Shown piece after piece: positions 8,024 through 16,668 of a stretch of DNA of 64,000 nucleotides (positions within the stretch are counted from its first letter, which is position 1; each line of letters starts with the position of its first letter). The translations under genes and the position numbers were made by a program. Origin of the DNA: Halorarum halophilum (GTDB taxonomy: Archaea; Halobacteriota; Halobacteria; Halobacteriales; Haloferacaceae); assembly GCF_013401515.1 (NCBI RefSeq), contig NZ_CP058529.1, forward strand, positions 682,001 to 746,000, given 5' to 3'. The notes under the pieces were generated by a model that worked only from the letters and a program-made list of their open reading frames with translations, made no database searches and was not told the DNA's origin.

Positions 8024-8842
8024 ATGACCTCGAATTTACTCGAAGGTACGACCGATGATATCCTCCGCTCGGTGCTCGAGCGATCCGAAAGCGAACTCGT
8101 CGTCGTCGACCCCTCGGCCGACGTCGTCGAGGCGCTGGTCGAGATCGGCTCCGACTACGAGGACGACCTGCCGACGCTGAACGTCGTCGCCGACGAGGGG
8201 CTCCTGAAGGACGTGATGGACGACTTCATCGTCGCCTCCGCGGCCGCCGACCTCGTCGACGCCGGCGACATGACGTTCCGGAACCTGAGCGACGGCGCGG
8301 ACAACACCCTCCTCGTCGGGAAGGAGTCCCTCTACGCGCTGGTCTCGGCCGGCGAGCACGTGGCCGCGCTCTCCGCAGAGGACGACGCGTTCATCGCGGA
8401 CGCGTACGAGACGTACCACGAGGTGTGGAGCGAGGCGGAGCCGTTCAACCTCCGGACCCCGCCGCTCGGGCGCGTCCGCTCGACGCTCTCCGAGGACATC
8501 GGCGACGACGTGCGGGCCGACTTCGACGGCGTGCTCGCGTCCCTCGAGACCGCGCGCGGCGACGGCGACGGCCTCGACGAGGTGACGATCAGCCTGCTGG
8601 TCGCCGCGAAGAACGACGTGCTCCTCTACGACATCAGCAAGTGGGGCGAGGACGTGGGGATCGCCTCCAAGGCGACGTTCTCCCGGACGAAGACCCGCCT
8701 CGAGGACATGGGGCTCATCGACACCGAGAAAGTGCCTATCGACGTCGGCCGCCCCCGCCTGCGCCTGAAACTCGGCGACGAGAAGCTCCGCGGCGCCGAC
8801 TCCGGCGGCCTCGCGAGCGTCGCCCACAGCATGCTGAACTGA
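8024..8842 (+). CDS. tbsP: Transcriptional regulator TbsP family (DUF5821)
   Basis: 272 residues. The N-terminal two thirds form an alpha/beta domain (SNLLEGTTDDILRSVLERSE, then VVVDPSADVVEALVEIGSDY). The C-terminal third is a winged helix: ATFSRTKTRLEDMGLIDTEK holds the recognition helix, followed by VDVGRPRLRLKLGDEKLRG. This matches the haloarchaeal family named for suppression of trmB mutants in Haloferax, which acts with TrmB on the gluconeogenic gapII gene. That function is from published work on a homologue; here only the family is seen. It sits next to the CHAT/peptide pair. Confidence 0.85.
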   Translation: MTSNLLEGTTDDILRSVLERSESELVVVDPSADVVEALVEIGSDYEDDLPTLNVVADEGLLKDVMDDFIVASAAADLVDAGDMTFRNLSDGADNTLLVGKESLYALVSAGEHVAALSAEDDAFIADAYETYHEVWSEAEPFNLRTPPLGRVRSTLSEDIGDDVRADFDGVLASLETARGDGDGLDEVTISLLVAAKNDVLLYDISKWGEDVGIASKATFSRTKTRLEDMGLIDTEKVPIDVGRPRLRLKLGDEKLRGADSGGLASVAHSMLN

Positions 8843-8982
8843 ACTGCCGCGCGTAACTCGACCTCGCTGACCGAATCTCCCGACGGGACCGCGAAGCACC
8901 CGACCGAACGGCGACTCGACCGCCGACTCGCGGTCGACCGCTGTCGCCCACCTTTTTCAACACCTCGTTCGTCGGAACGCGC

Positions 8983-10674
8983 ATGGATATCGCCATCGTC
9001 GGTCCGGACCCCGCCGCGTCGGCGCTTCGAGGCGCGTTCTCCGACGTCGACGTGAACGTGATGGAGGTCGAGGTCGGCCTGCTGGACGGCTTCGAGTTCG
9101 CGGCGGTCGTCGGGACGACCGGCGACGAACGGTTCCGAACGGCGAACGCCCTGATCGACGAGTGGGTCGCGGTCGAGATCGGCGGGGTCGGCGGACGCGC
9201 GATCGAGGGGCTCAACGCCGCCGTCACGCTGTTCTCGGAGGACTCCGGCTGCTACGATTGCCTCGTCGACCGCGTCCGCGCGAACGTTCCCGAGAAGGAC
9301 GCGACGCCGCAGGGGACGAGGAGCGCCGTCCGCTTCGCCGGCGCGCTCGCCGGCCGGCGCACCATCCAGCACTTCGCCGGCGAGGACCTCGGCGGCACGG
9401 TCGTCGAGGTTCCCGGCGCCGAACGGTCGTTCCTCCCCTCGCCGACGTGTGACTGCGGCCCGGCGCCCGAGGGCTTCGAACTCGCGTACCGCGACGTCGA
9501 CCTCGACGACGCCGTCGACCGGATGGACGGTGCGGTCGACGACCGCCTCGGAATCGTCACCGACGTCGGCGAGCGCGAGTCGTTCCCGCTCCCGTACTAC
9601 ATCGCCCGGACGACGGACACCAGCGCGTTCGCCGACGCGCGGTGCGCCGAGTTCGCTGCGGGCGTCTCCGCCGACTGGGACGCGGCCTACGCGAAGGCGA
9701 TCGGCGAGGCGCTGGAGCGCTACTGCGCGGGGGTGTACCGCGCCTCCGAACTCCGCTCCGCCCCGACCGAGGGCCTCGTCGACGCGGTGCCGATCGACCG
9801 GTTCGTCCGGCCCGAGGGAACGCCGATTCCCGACCCCGACGACCGCATCGAGTGGGTCCCCGGCGTCGACCTCCGGACGGGCGAGCGCGTCTCGCTCCCG
9901 GCCGAGTTCGTCCACTTCCCCCCGCCCGAGGAGCGGTTCAAGCCGACCATCACGACCGGACTCGGGCTGGGCAACTCCACCGTCGAGGCCGTCCTGTCGG
10001 GCCTGTACGAGGCGATCGAGCGCGACGCGTCGATGCTGGCCTGGTACTCCACGTTCGAGCCGCTCGGGCTCGAGGTAGCGGACGAGCGGTTCCGGGAGCT
10101 CGCCCGGCGGGCGCGCGCTGAGGAGTTGACCGTCACGCCGCTGCTCCTCACCCAGGACGTGGACGTCCCCGTCGTCGGCGCCGCGGTCCACCGCGAGGGT
10201 GACTGGCCGCGGTTCGCGATGGGCTCGGCCGCCGACCTGGACGCCGGCGCGGCCGCCGCATCCGCAACGGCGGAGGCGATCCAGAACTGGATGGAGCTCC
10301 GGGCGATGGGCTCCGAACGGGCGAGCGAGGAGGAGGGCGCCATCGGTTCGTACGCCGACTTCCCCGGGGAGGCACGGGAGTTCGTCGACCCCGAGGCGAC
10401 GATCCCCGCCGCCGGCGTCAGCGAGACCACCTCCGGCGAGGAGGAACTCGAGGCGGTGCTCGACCACCTGGGGGCGGCGGACCTCGACGCCTACGCGTCT
10501 CGGCTCACCACCCGCGACGTCGCCGCGCTGGGGTTCGAGGGGGTCCGTGTGCTCGTTCCCGAAGCCCAGCCCCTGTTCACGGGCGAACCGTTCTTCGGGG
10601 AGCGACTCGCGCGCGTCGCGGAGTCGATGGGGTTCGAGCCGAGACCGGACCGCGCGTACCACCCGTTCCCGTAG
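8983..10674 (+). CDS. YcaO-domain protein with N-terminal ThiF-like (leader-binding) domain
   Basis: 563 residues. Residues 1-170 look like the truncated E1/ThiF-like module used in azole and thioamide peptide pathways, with a structural zinc set Cys90-x2-Cys93 and Cys156-x-Cys158 (GCYDC and CDC). From about residue 200 a YcaO domain follows: KAIGEALERYCAGVYR is the ATP/Mg helix, GLGLGNSTVEAVLSGLYEAIERDA the second, and QNWMELRAM the third. YcaO enzymes activate backbone amides with ATP to form azolines, amidines or thioamides. The C-terminus ends PFP, as in many YcaO proteins that end in proline-rich residues. No dehydrogenase or classic precursor is visible; a 60-residue acidic gene lies downstream. 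The T-rich sequence at 8953-8957 is at promoter distance. Confidence 0.85.
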   Translation: MDIAIVGPDPAASALRGAFSDVDVNVMEVEVGLLDGFEFAAVVGTTGDERFRTANALIDEWVAVEIGGVGGRAIEGLNAAVTLFSEDSGCYDCLVDRVRANVPEKDATPQGTRSAVRFAGALAGRRTIQHFAGEDLGGTVVEVPGAERSFLPSPTCDCGPAPEGFELAYRDVDLDDAVDRMDGAVDDRLGIVTDVGERESFPLPYYIARTTDTSAFADARCAEFAAGVSADWDAAYAKAIGEALERYCAGVYRASELRSAPTEGLVDAVPIDRFVRPEGTPIPDPDDRIEWVPGVDLRTGERVSLPAEFVHFPPPEERFKPTITTGLGLGNSTVEAVLSGLYEAIERDASMLAWYSTFEPLGLEVADERFRELARRARAEELTVTPLLLTQDVDVPVVGAAVHREGDWPRFAMGSAADLDAGAAAASATAEAIQNWMELRAMGSERASEEEGAIGSYADFPGEAREFVDPEATIPAAGVSETTSGEEELEAVLDHLGAADLDAYASRLTTRDVAALGFEGVRVLVPEAQPLFTGEPFFGERLARVAESMGFEPRPDRAYHPFP

Positions 10675-10773
10675 GTAGAGTCGGTGATCGTCGTCCCGTC
10701 GTTCGGATACGAACACCGACTGGGGCAAAGGGCTAACTCGCTCCGTGGAGAATTCGACGGTGGAGGAACACCG

Positions 10774-10956
10774 ATGAGCACTCGCAAGGACGATCTCCTG
10801 CTCGGTGACCCGGAGGGGATCGGCATCCGAGACGGCGACGACGGGGAACAGTTCGATTACTATCTCGTCGGTCCCGACCGGGGCGAGTTCGGGTTCGACG
10901 CGAAGGAGATACAGGACATTCGATCGCTGCTCGACCGGACGCTCGGCGACGGCTGA
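10774..10956 (+). CDS. Small acidic protein downstream of the YcaO gene
   Basis: 60 residues, ATG 10774 to TGA 10954-10956, with a purine-rich tggagg about 11 bases before the ATG. The sequence has many Asp, Glu and Gly residues (DDLLLGDPEGIGIRDGDDGE early, VGPDRGEFGFDAKEIQDIRS later) and no Cys, so azole formation would have to use its few Ser or Thr residues. There is no signal peptide or membrane segment. Composition fits a genuine haloarchaeal gene. It follows the YcaO gene on the same strand after about 100 bases; whether it is a substrate or unrelated cannot be decided. Confidence 0.6.
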   Translation: MSTRKDDLLLGDPEGIGIRDGDDGEQFDYYLVGPDRGEFGFDAKEIQDIRSLLDRTLGDG

Positions 10957-11210
10957 GCTCCACGTCTTTACTCGGTTGCCCCGTTCCGGTTGCTCGATCG
11001 ATAGGAGAGCGGGGTATCCTACACGATAGCAGGCCCGGCGTGCTACGGTTCGTTGCTATCAGCAACAACCCGAACTCCTTGTACTTGAACTGTGGCGCTT
11101 CAGTGCCGAATCGATCTGGCAGCGCACCGGCCTCGACGCGGGCGCGTTCGCCATCGCGCCGGTCCCGATGGCGTTTTGTCACCGGGCGCGGTCCGTCGAA
11201 GCACGACCCC

Positions 11211-12701
11211 ATGGTCCGTCTCCTCCACTACTCCGACATCGAGAACGTCTACGACGACCCCGAGCGGGCCGGTCGCCTGGCGGCCTGCATCTCGGACCTC
11301 CACGGACCCGACGCGCTCGTCGTCGGCACCGGCGACAACACCGCCCCGGGTGTGCTCGCGCTCGTCGCCCGCGGCCGGCAGGCGCTCGAATTCTTCACCG
11401 CCATCGACGCGACGGTCGAGACGTTCGGCAACCACGACTTCGACTTCGGCCCGGACGCCACGCGCGAACTCGTCGCGGATTCGCCCCAGACGTGGGTGAG
11501 CACGAACGTCTACGACGGGCCGGGAGAGGTACCGGAAGTACCCCTGGGAGCCGATAGCGGCGACGAACTCGACTCGGTGTTCGGCGCAGCCGAGGGCGTC
11601 GTCCCGTGGACAGTCGAGACCGTCGCCGGGGCCGACGTCGGCGTATTCGGCGTCACCGACCCCGCGACCGACTCGCTGAACCCGATGGCGGCCGACCTGG
11701 CGTTCACAGACCCGTACGAGGCCGCCGAGCGCGCTGCGGGGCTGCTCCGCTCGGAGGGTGTCGATCACGTGGTCGCGGCCTCGCACCTGGGTGGCGGGGA
11801 CGACGAACTGGCGCGCCGGGCCGACGTGGACCTCGTGCTCGGCGGACACGTCCACACGGAACGGGCCGAGGAGGTCGATGGCGTGCTCTGCACCCGGCCG
11901 GGCGTCAACGGGGAGGCGGTCCTCGAGATCGAACTGACCGGGGACGGTGCGACCGCGACGCGTCACGACCCGAGCGACTGGTCGCCGAACGAGCGCCTCG
12001 CGGACGCGCTCCGGGAACGGATGCACGCGGCGGGGCTGGACCAGGTCGTCGGCCACGTGGACGAGCCGATCGAGCGCACCGAGGGGACCATCCACGGCGG
12101 CGAGTCCCGCGTCGGGAACCTCGTCGCCGACGCGTACCGGTACGCCGCGGACGCGGACGTGGGGCTCCAGAACGCCGGGGGAATCCGGCTGGGCGACGAC
12201 CTCGCGGGGGACGTCACCCTCGCCGACCTGATCAGCACCGTTCCGTTCGAGGAGCCGGTCGTCACGGTCGAACTCACCGGCGCGGAACTGCTCGACGCCT
12301 TCCGACAGATGTCGGCCGCGGTCGTCGACTTCGGCGAACCGCACTGGTGGCACGGGCACGTCAGCGGGGCGGAGATCGTCTGGGACGACTCGGAACGGGA
12401 ACTCCTGGAGGCGCGCGTCGCGGGCGAACCCGTGGACCCGGACGGAACCTACCGGGTCGCCACCCCGGAGTACCTCCTGCACTCCGATCACGAGTTCCCC
12501 GCCATCGAGGAACGCCACCGGGCGGCCGAACACGGCATCCAGCACGACGTGCTGGCCGAGTACATCCGCGACCATGGACTCGACGCCCGGATCGAGGGGC
12601 GCATCCGGCGGGTGAGCGGCGGTGTTCGGGCGGGGAGGGTCGCCGGCGAGGGGGAGAACGAGGACGCGACCGGCGTCCTCGCCGAACCGACGGACGAGTA
12701 G
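11211..12701 (+). CDS. 5'-nucleotidase/UshA-family metallophosphoesterase
   Basis: 496 residues from ATG 11211. The N-terminal calcineurin-like domain has VRLLHYSDIENVYDD, VVGTGDN, ETFGNHDFDFG and LVLGGHVHTE. The C-terminal 5'-nucleotidase domain has SRVGNLVADAYRY, NAGGIR and TVPFEEPVVTVELTG. At the first metal site, bacterial enzymes have DxH; here it is DIE, so Glu or Asn replaces His, as I recall for many haloarchaeal members. No Sec or Tat signal is present, so the protein is probably cytoplasmic, unlike periplasmic UshA. Likely substrates are nucleotides or related phosphoesters; specificity cannot be read from sequence. The 254 bases upstream hold no gene. Confidence 0.85.
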   Translation: MVRLLHYSDIENVYDDPERAGRLAACISDLHGPDALVVGTGDNTAPGVLALVARGRQALEFFTAIDATVETFGNHDFDFGPDATRELVADSPQTWVSTNVYDGPGEVPEVPLGADSGDELDSVFGAAEGVVPWTVETVAGADVGVFGVTDPATDSLNPMAADLAFTDPYEAAERAAGLLRSEGVDHVVAASHLGGGDDELARRADVDLVLGGHVHTERAEEVDGVLCTRPGVNGEAVLEIELTGDGATATRHDPSDWSPNERLADALRERMHAAGLDQVVGHVDEPIERTEGTIHGGESRVGNLVADAYRYAADADVGLQNAGGIRLGDDLAGDVTLADLISTVPFEEPVVTVELTGAELLDAFRQMSAAVVDFGEPHWWHGHVSGAEIVWDDSERELLEARVAGEPVDPDGTYRVATPEYLLHSDHEFPAIEERHRAAEHGIQHDVLAEYIRDHGLDARIEGRIRRVSGGVRAGRVAGEGENEDATGVLAEPTDE

Positions 12702-12749
12702 GGCTCCGAGAGGAGTAGGGTTTAGTCGGTCCGCCGTGCAGTACGGACG

Positions 12750-13175
12750 ATGACGCTGGTGGTCGTTCCGGTGCGGTACCCGCTCTCGAAACACTCGATG
12801 GCCACGCTCTCGGAGGCCATCCGCATCGCCGAGGAGCGCGACGCGGAGCTCACCGTACTGCACGTCGACCTCTATCAGGACAGCCGCGAGGTCACGCGAA
12901 CCGATCTGAAGCGCGCCGTCCAGCGCGAGTTCGGTTCCCCCTCGACCGCGCGGTACGTCGTCCGTCGGGGCTTCCTCGTCGAGGAGACCATCCTCGACGA
13001 GGTGGCCGCCGAGGAGGCCGACGTGGTCGTCATCGGCGCGAAACAGGCGAGCAGGTGGCGGCGGACCCTCCAGCGACTGTTCTCCGATCCGGACGTGGAG
13101 TCGTACCTCCGCGAGAAGCTCGACGCGACGGTCATCACCGTCGACGGCGCACAGGTCCGCGGGGACGGTCCGTGA
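12750..13175 (+). CDS. Universal stress protein (UspA) family, short divergent member
   Basis: 141 residues. The Rossmann-like fold begins TLVVVPVRYPLSKHSMATL and includes RDAELTVLHVDLY and ADVVVIGAKQASRWRRTLQRL. The ATP-binding G-2x-G-9x-G(S/T) motif of UspA is not intact: GAKQASRWRR lacks the glycine pattern, so this may be a non-ATP-binding member. Its TGA overlaps the GTG start of birA by four bases, indicating translational coupling. Its link to biotin metabolism is unexplained. Confidence 0.75.
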   Translation: MTLVVVPVRYPLSKHSMATLSEAIRIAEERDAELTVLHVDLYQDSREVTRTDLKRAVQREFGSPSTARYVVRRGFLVEETILDEVAAEEADVVVIGAKQASRWRRTLQRLFSDPDVESYLREKLDATVITVDGAQVRGDGP

Positions 13176-14200
13176 CCGGGGGCGGACTCCCGCCGGCACG
13201 GCGTGCGTTGCTCGACGCGCTCGCCGACGGGCCGGTGGAGGGTCCCGCCCTCGCCGACGAACTCGGCGTCTCCCGCGCGGCGGTGTGGAAACACGTCGAG
13301 ACGCTCCGCGAATCGGGGTTCCGGATCGAGGGGACCGACGAGGGGTACGTCGTCACCGAGGTCACCGAGTACGACGGCCCGGCCGTCGCCTACGGGCTCG
13401 ACGCCCCCTTCGCGGTGGAGTTCCACGACAGCGTCGGCTCGACGAACGACCGGGCGCGCGAGCTCGCGACCGGGGGGGCGGCGAACGTGGCCGTCATCGC
13501 CGACGAACAGACGGCCTCCCGCGGGCGTCTCGACCGCGAGTGGCGCTCGCCCTCGGGCGGCGTCTGGCTCTCCCTCGTCCTCCGGCCGGACGTCCCGCCG
13601 GCGCACGCCCCCGCGTTCACGCTCGCCGCCGCAGTGGCCGTGACGCGGGCCTGTCGCGAGGTCGGGGTCGACGCCCGAATCAAGTGGCCGAACGACGTCC
13701 TCGTTCCCCACACGAACGACCGGGGCGACGAGGGCGACGACGGTGACGATGCAAGCGACGGCGCCGGCGATACCGTCGATCGAGGCGGACGAAAACTCTG
13801 CGGGATCCTGACCGAGATGGAGGGGGAAGCGGACCGCGTCTCGTGGCTCGTCGTCGGGATCGGCCTCAACGCGAACGTGGATGCCGGCGACCTCCCGGCG
13901 GGGGCCGACGCGACGAGCCTCGCCGCCGAACTCGGTCACGACGTCGACCGGCGGATCCTGGTTCAGCGCGTCCTGGAGGAGTTCCACGAGCTAGGTAGGG
14001 ACCTCGACGGTGTGATCCCGGCGTGGCGCGAGCACGCGGACACGCTCGGGCGGCGCGTCAGGGTCGACACGCCGGGCGGCATCGTGGAGGGCGACGCCGT
14101 GGACGTGGAGTTCCCCGGCGCGCTCGTACTCGACACGGGGAACGGCGAGGTCCGGGTCACCGCCGGCGACTGCGAACACCTCCGCCCGGTTCGGGACTAG
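13172..14200 (+). CDS. birA: Biotin--[acetyl-CoA-carboxylase] ligase with N-terminal HTH
   Basis: 342 residues from GTG 13172, overlapping the upstream stop. Residues about 6-60 are a BirA-type winged helix (ADELGVSRAAVWKHVETLRE). The ligase domain has the biotinyl-5'-AMP loop as ASRGRLDREW and KWPNDVLV, then GRKLCGILTEM and GIGLNANV. An insert of about 20 acidic residues (from NDRGDEGDDG) splits the segment after KWPND, typical of haloarchaeal expansions. It attaches biotin to carboxylase carrier protein and may also repress transcription through the HTH. Tail-to-tail with the next uspA, 4-base overlap. Confidence 0.95.
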   Translation: MTGGGLPPARRALLDALADGPVEGPALADELGVSRAAVWKHVETLRESGFRIEGTDEGYVVTEVTEYDGPAVAYGLDAPFAVEFHDSVGSTNDRARELATGGAANVAVIADEQTASRGRLDREWRSPSGGVWLSLVLRPDVPPAHAPAFTLAAAVAVTRACREVGVDARIKWPNDVLVPHTNDRGDEGDDGDDASDGAGDTVDRGGRKLCGILTEMEGEADRVSWLVVGIGLNANVDAGDLPAGADATSLAAELGHDVDRRILVQRVLEEFHELGRDLDGVIPAWREHADTLGRRVRVDTPGGIVEGDAVDVEFPGALVLDTGNGEVRVTAGDCEHLRPVRD

Positions 14201-14637
14201 TCGTTCACGCGGACCGTCAACACCGGGACCGAGGAGCTCCTGACGACCTTCTCTGCGACGCTCCCCAGCAGCAGTCGGTCGATACCGCCCCTGCCGTGGG
14301 TCCCCATCACGATGAGGTCGCAGTCCTCCGTCTCCGCGTAGCGGACGATCTCCTTGCTCGGACTCCCGTCGAGGATGGCCGTCTCGACCGGGACCTCGTA
14401 GTCGTCCCCGAGCGCCTCGACCATCGACACCGCGTCCTCGGCGTCCGACCGGAGCATCTCGTCGATCCCCTCCCAGGAGGACTCCATCGGCATGCCGGCG
14501 TAGGAGGCGGAGTTGACGACGTACAGCGCGTGGACGGTGGCGCCGTGGTCGACCGCGAGGTCGACGGCGTGGCGGATCGCTCGCTCGACGCCGTCCGAGC
14601 CGTCCGTCGGGACGAGGATACGCTCGTACAGCCCCAT
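14197..14637 (-). CDS. Universal stress protein UspA
   Basis: 146 residues from ATG 14635-14637. Canonical UspA: ERILVPTDGSDGVERAIRHA at the N-terminus and an intact ATP-binding pattern GTHGRGGIDRLLLGSVAEKV near the C-terminus. It probably binds ATP and forms dimers. Haloarchaea encode many paralogues, so a specific stress cannot be assigned. The gene converges on birA with a four-base overlap. Confidence 0.92.
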   Translation of the reverse strand: MGLYERILVPTDGSDGVERAIRHAVDLAVDHGATVHALYVVNSASYAGMPMESSWEGIDEMLRSDAEDAVSMVEALGDDYEVPVETAILDGSPSKEIVRYAETEDCDLIVMGTHGRGGIDRLLLGSVAEKVVRSSSVPVLTVRVND

Positions 14638-14807
14638 GATAACGTCTGTCGGACACTGTCGCCCTCGTGTCTTAAGCGTTCGCACGGAATCGGAGCGCAG
14701 TCGGACGGTTTCGTTTCGAATCGTAATCGTACAGGCAGATGGCCGGAACGGAGTTCCCGCGGGCTGCTGCTCAGCCTCGGTGAACGTCGCGAAAAGAGAA
14801 GACCGGC

Positions 14808-15074
14808 CTAGAGGCGGCCGACTTCCTCGACCTGCACGCTCTCGATGCCCTCGACGCCGGAGAACGACTCCTCGACGGCCTCGGTGCCGCCCGCGTCGTC
14901 GGGGACGACGACCATCGGGAGCAGCGCGACGAGGCCGAACGCGACGTCCTCGCGCTCGACGTTCCGGATCTCGGCTCCCTCGGGGAGGGAGGCCTCGAGC
15001 TTGTCCTGGAGGTCGTCGAGGTCGATCTCGGGGCTGTTCGGCATGACCTTCATCTTCGCGGCGACCTTCCCCAT
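14808..15074 (-). CDS. ef1b: Elongation factor 1-beta (aEF-1beta)
   Basis: 88 residues, the normal archaeal length, equal to the C-terminal nucleotide-exchange domain of eukaryotic EF-1beta. It begins [20 protein letters not shown], has [20 protein letters not shown] in the centre and ends [16 protein letters not shown]. It should exchange GDP for GTP on aEF-1alpha. It starts one base after the stop of the small zinc-finger gene, so the two are one operon expressed from the promoter near 15271-15295. Confidence 0.95.
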   Translation of the reverse strand: MGKVAAKMKVMPNSPEIDLDDLQDKLEASLPEGAEIRNVEREDVAFGLVALLPMVVVPDDAGGTEAVEESFSGVEGIESVQVEEVGRL

Positions 15075-15075
15075 C

Positions 15076-15255
15076 TCAGGGCCCCCGGAACCCGCAGTCG
15101 GGACACTCGTAGAGGTTGCTCTGCTTGCGGCACTTCGCACAGCGGAAGATGCGGGTTCCGCAGTCGGGGCACTTGAACGCCGCCGCGCTCATGCCGGCGA
15201 CGTTCACACCACAGGAGACGCAGCGTCGGTCGGACGCCTGCTCTGCCTCGCTCAT
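15076..15255 (-). CDS. Small zinc-finger protein (HVO_2753-like)
   Basis: 59 residues with five CxxC-type pairs in near tandem: CVSC, CPDC, CAKC and CPDC are clear, giving two zinc sites, ending [11 protein letters not shown]. It matches the small haloarchaeal protein characterised in Haloferax volcanii as HVO_2753, which adopts two zinc-binding pockets and affects swarming and biofilm formation. As there, it sits directly upstream of EF-1beta. An RNA or ribosome-linked role is suggested only by the operon. Confidence 0.92.
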   Translation of the reverse strand: MSEAEQASDRRCVSCGVNVAGMSAAAFKCPDCGTRIFRCAKCRKQSNLYECPDCGFRGP

Positions 15256-15270
15256 ACCTACACGGACCGG

Positions 15271-15295
15271 CGCGCGGCTTTTAACGGTTGTCTTT
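15271..15295 (-). promoter_or_regulatory. Promoter of the zinc-finger/EF-1beta operon, block shared with L11
   Basis: On the minus strand the block reads AAAGACAACC, one base, TTAAA, one base, GCCGCGCG. The same 25 bases recur before L11 (21114-21138) with two differences. The TTAAA part lies about 25 bases upstream of ATG 15255, so it serves as the TATA-like box; the AAAGACAACC part covers the BRE position and beyond. Confidence 0.6.
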
Positions 15296-15308
15296 CCCCG
15301 CCTGTCGG

Positions 15309-16532
15309 TCAGATCCCGAGCGCCAGCGGCCCGACGAGCACCCCCATCAGGTGGACGCGCCTGCAGCCGAGCCGGGTCGGGACGAACCCGACGACCGTCG
15401 CCACGCCGAACGCCAGTAGCCCCGTCCCGCCCGCGAACCCCCACGAGAGCGCCACGAGTCCCGCCAGCACGCACGCGACGAGTGCATGCTGGTCGACCCG
15501 CCCGACGATTCGAAGGGTGACGTCGCCGAGAAACAGGACCCCCAGCGTCCCGACGGCCGCCGCGACGCCGACCACCACGAGCAGGGTCGGCAGCGCGGCG
15601 GGAACGTCCACGTCCGCCATCGCCACGAGCACGCCAGATCGCGGCGTCCCGAGGGCCGTGAACGCGAACAGCGCGAACACCGCCGTCGCCGTGTTCGCGC
15701 CGCTGGTCGCGACGAGGTACTCGCGGGCCGGGTCGTCGCCGCCGAGGACGGGGAGTGCGAGCGTCGACGCGACGCCGGCCGACACGCCTGGGAGGTAGCC
15801 TACCGCCGCGCCGGCCCCGGTACCGGCCAGCGCGGCCGCCCCCGTCCCGCGCGGATCCAGCGCGATCCGCGCGTCGGCCTGCGGCGGGACGCCTCCGCCG
15901 TCCAGCGCGTCCACGAGGATCGGCGCGCCGAACAGGCCGGCGAACAGCGGCGCGAGTATCCCCCCTGCGGGAAGCGGTCCGGTCGGGGTTGCGTCGAGGG
16001 CGACGGAACCGAGCCCCGTCGCGAGCACGAGGGAGACGACGCCGGCCGCGCGCGCCCGCCAGGTGGCCTCGGTCCAGACCAGCGCGAGCACGACGCCGAG
16101 GATGACGAGCGGGAGCCAGGCCCGGAGCGTCGGGTAGGCGATCTCCATCGCGGCGGTGAGCGGGACGGCGACGGGGACGGCCAGGACGACCGAGAGCCCG
16201 CTTCCCACGACGGAGAGGCGCATCGCCTCCCGTCCCCGACCCTCGACGACGAGGCGATGGCCGGGCAGCGCGCTCGCGGCCATCGCGGCGTCGGGGACGC
16301 CGAGCGCCAGGGCGGGGACCACGTCGAGGAACGTGTGGACCAGGCCGGCCGCGAGCATCGCACAGCCGAGCGCGAGCGGGGACGCGTCGAGGGCGGGCGC
16401 CGCGGCCGCGAGCAACAGCGCGAAGTTGTTCGCGTGGAGTCCCGGGAGGAGGCCGCTCGCGGTTCCGAGGGCGCAGCCGGCGAGGGCATAGGAGAGCGGC
16501 AGCAGCGTCGCCTCCGGGAGGGCTGGGGGCAT
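15309..16532 (-). CDS. Tripartite tricarboxylate transporter permease, TctA/DUF112 family
   Basis: 407 residues, about ten or more hydrophobic segments over the whole length. The N-terminal family signature [19 protein letters not shown] and the internal [15 protein letters not shown] are seen. The second half repeats the topology, with [20 protein letters not shown] and [15 protein letters not shown] matching TctA-type glycine-proline loops. In bacteria TctA works with TctB and a binding protein TctC; neither is adjacent here, as is usual for archaeal stand-alone members, so substrate and mechanism are uncertain. A box at 16555-16564 implies a leaderless transcript. Confidence 0.85.
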   Translation of the reverse strand: MPPALPEATLLPLSYALAGCALGTASGLLPGLHANNFALLLAAAAPALDASPLALGCAMLAAGLVHTFLDVVPALALGVPDAAMAASALPGHRLVVEGRGREAMRLSVVGSGLSVVLAVPVAVPLTAAMEIAYPTLRAWLPLVILGVVLALVWTEATWRARAAGVVSLVLATGLGSVALDATPTGPLPAGGILAPLFAGLFGAPILVDALDGGGVPPQADARIALDPRGTGAAALAGTGAGAAVGYLPGVSAGVASTLALPVLGGDDPAREYLVATSGANTATAVFALFAFTALGTPRSGVLVAMADVDVPAALPTLLVVVGVAAAVGTLGVLFLGDVTLRIVGRVDQHALVACVLAGLVALSWGFAGGTGLLAFGVATVVGFVPTRLGCRRVHLMGVLVGPLALGI

Positions 16533-16554
16533 CGCGACGGAGTGGTCCCGGTAT

Positions 16555-16564
16555 CGGATTTAAA
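16555..16564 (-). promoter_or_regulatory. TATA-like box of the TctA permease gene
   Basis: The plus-strand sequence gatttaaacg gives cgtttaaatc on the minus strand, centred 27-29 bases before ATG 16532. Confidence 0.5.
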
Positions 16565-16597
16565 CGTTGGCGAGCACCGTCGCTCGGCGGTCGGGCG

Positions 16598-16612
16598 CGA
16601 AAGAAAATCGGG
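16598..16612 (-). terminator. T-rich terminator candidate after the L1-L10-L12 operon
   Basis: Read leftward this stretch is cccgattttctttcg, 57 bases after the L12 stop. Haloarchaeal termination typically uses T-rich tracts without a hairpin. This is the only such tract between L12 and the next gene on that strand. Confidence 0.35.
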
Positions 16613-16668
16613 TTTCGTCGACCGAGTGCCGCTTCAGCCGAATACTTCTGCGGTGGCCGGGTACCGCT

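Noticed and set aside
8916..8957. TCGACCGC/GCGGTCGA hairpin followed by TTTTT as an intrinsic terminator of tbsP
   Set aside because: The T run is at the right distance (about 27 bases) before the YcaO start to be its promoter, and archaeal termination does not need a hairpin. Either reading is possible, so not listed.
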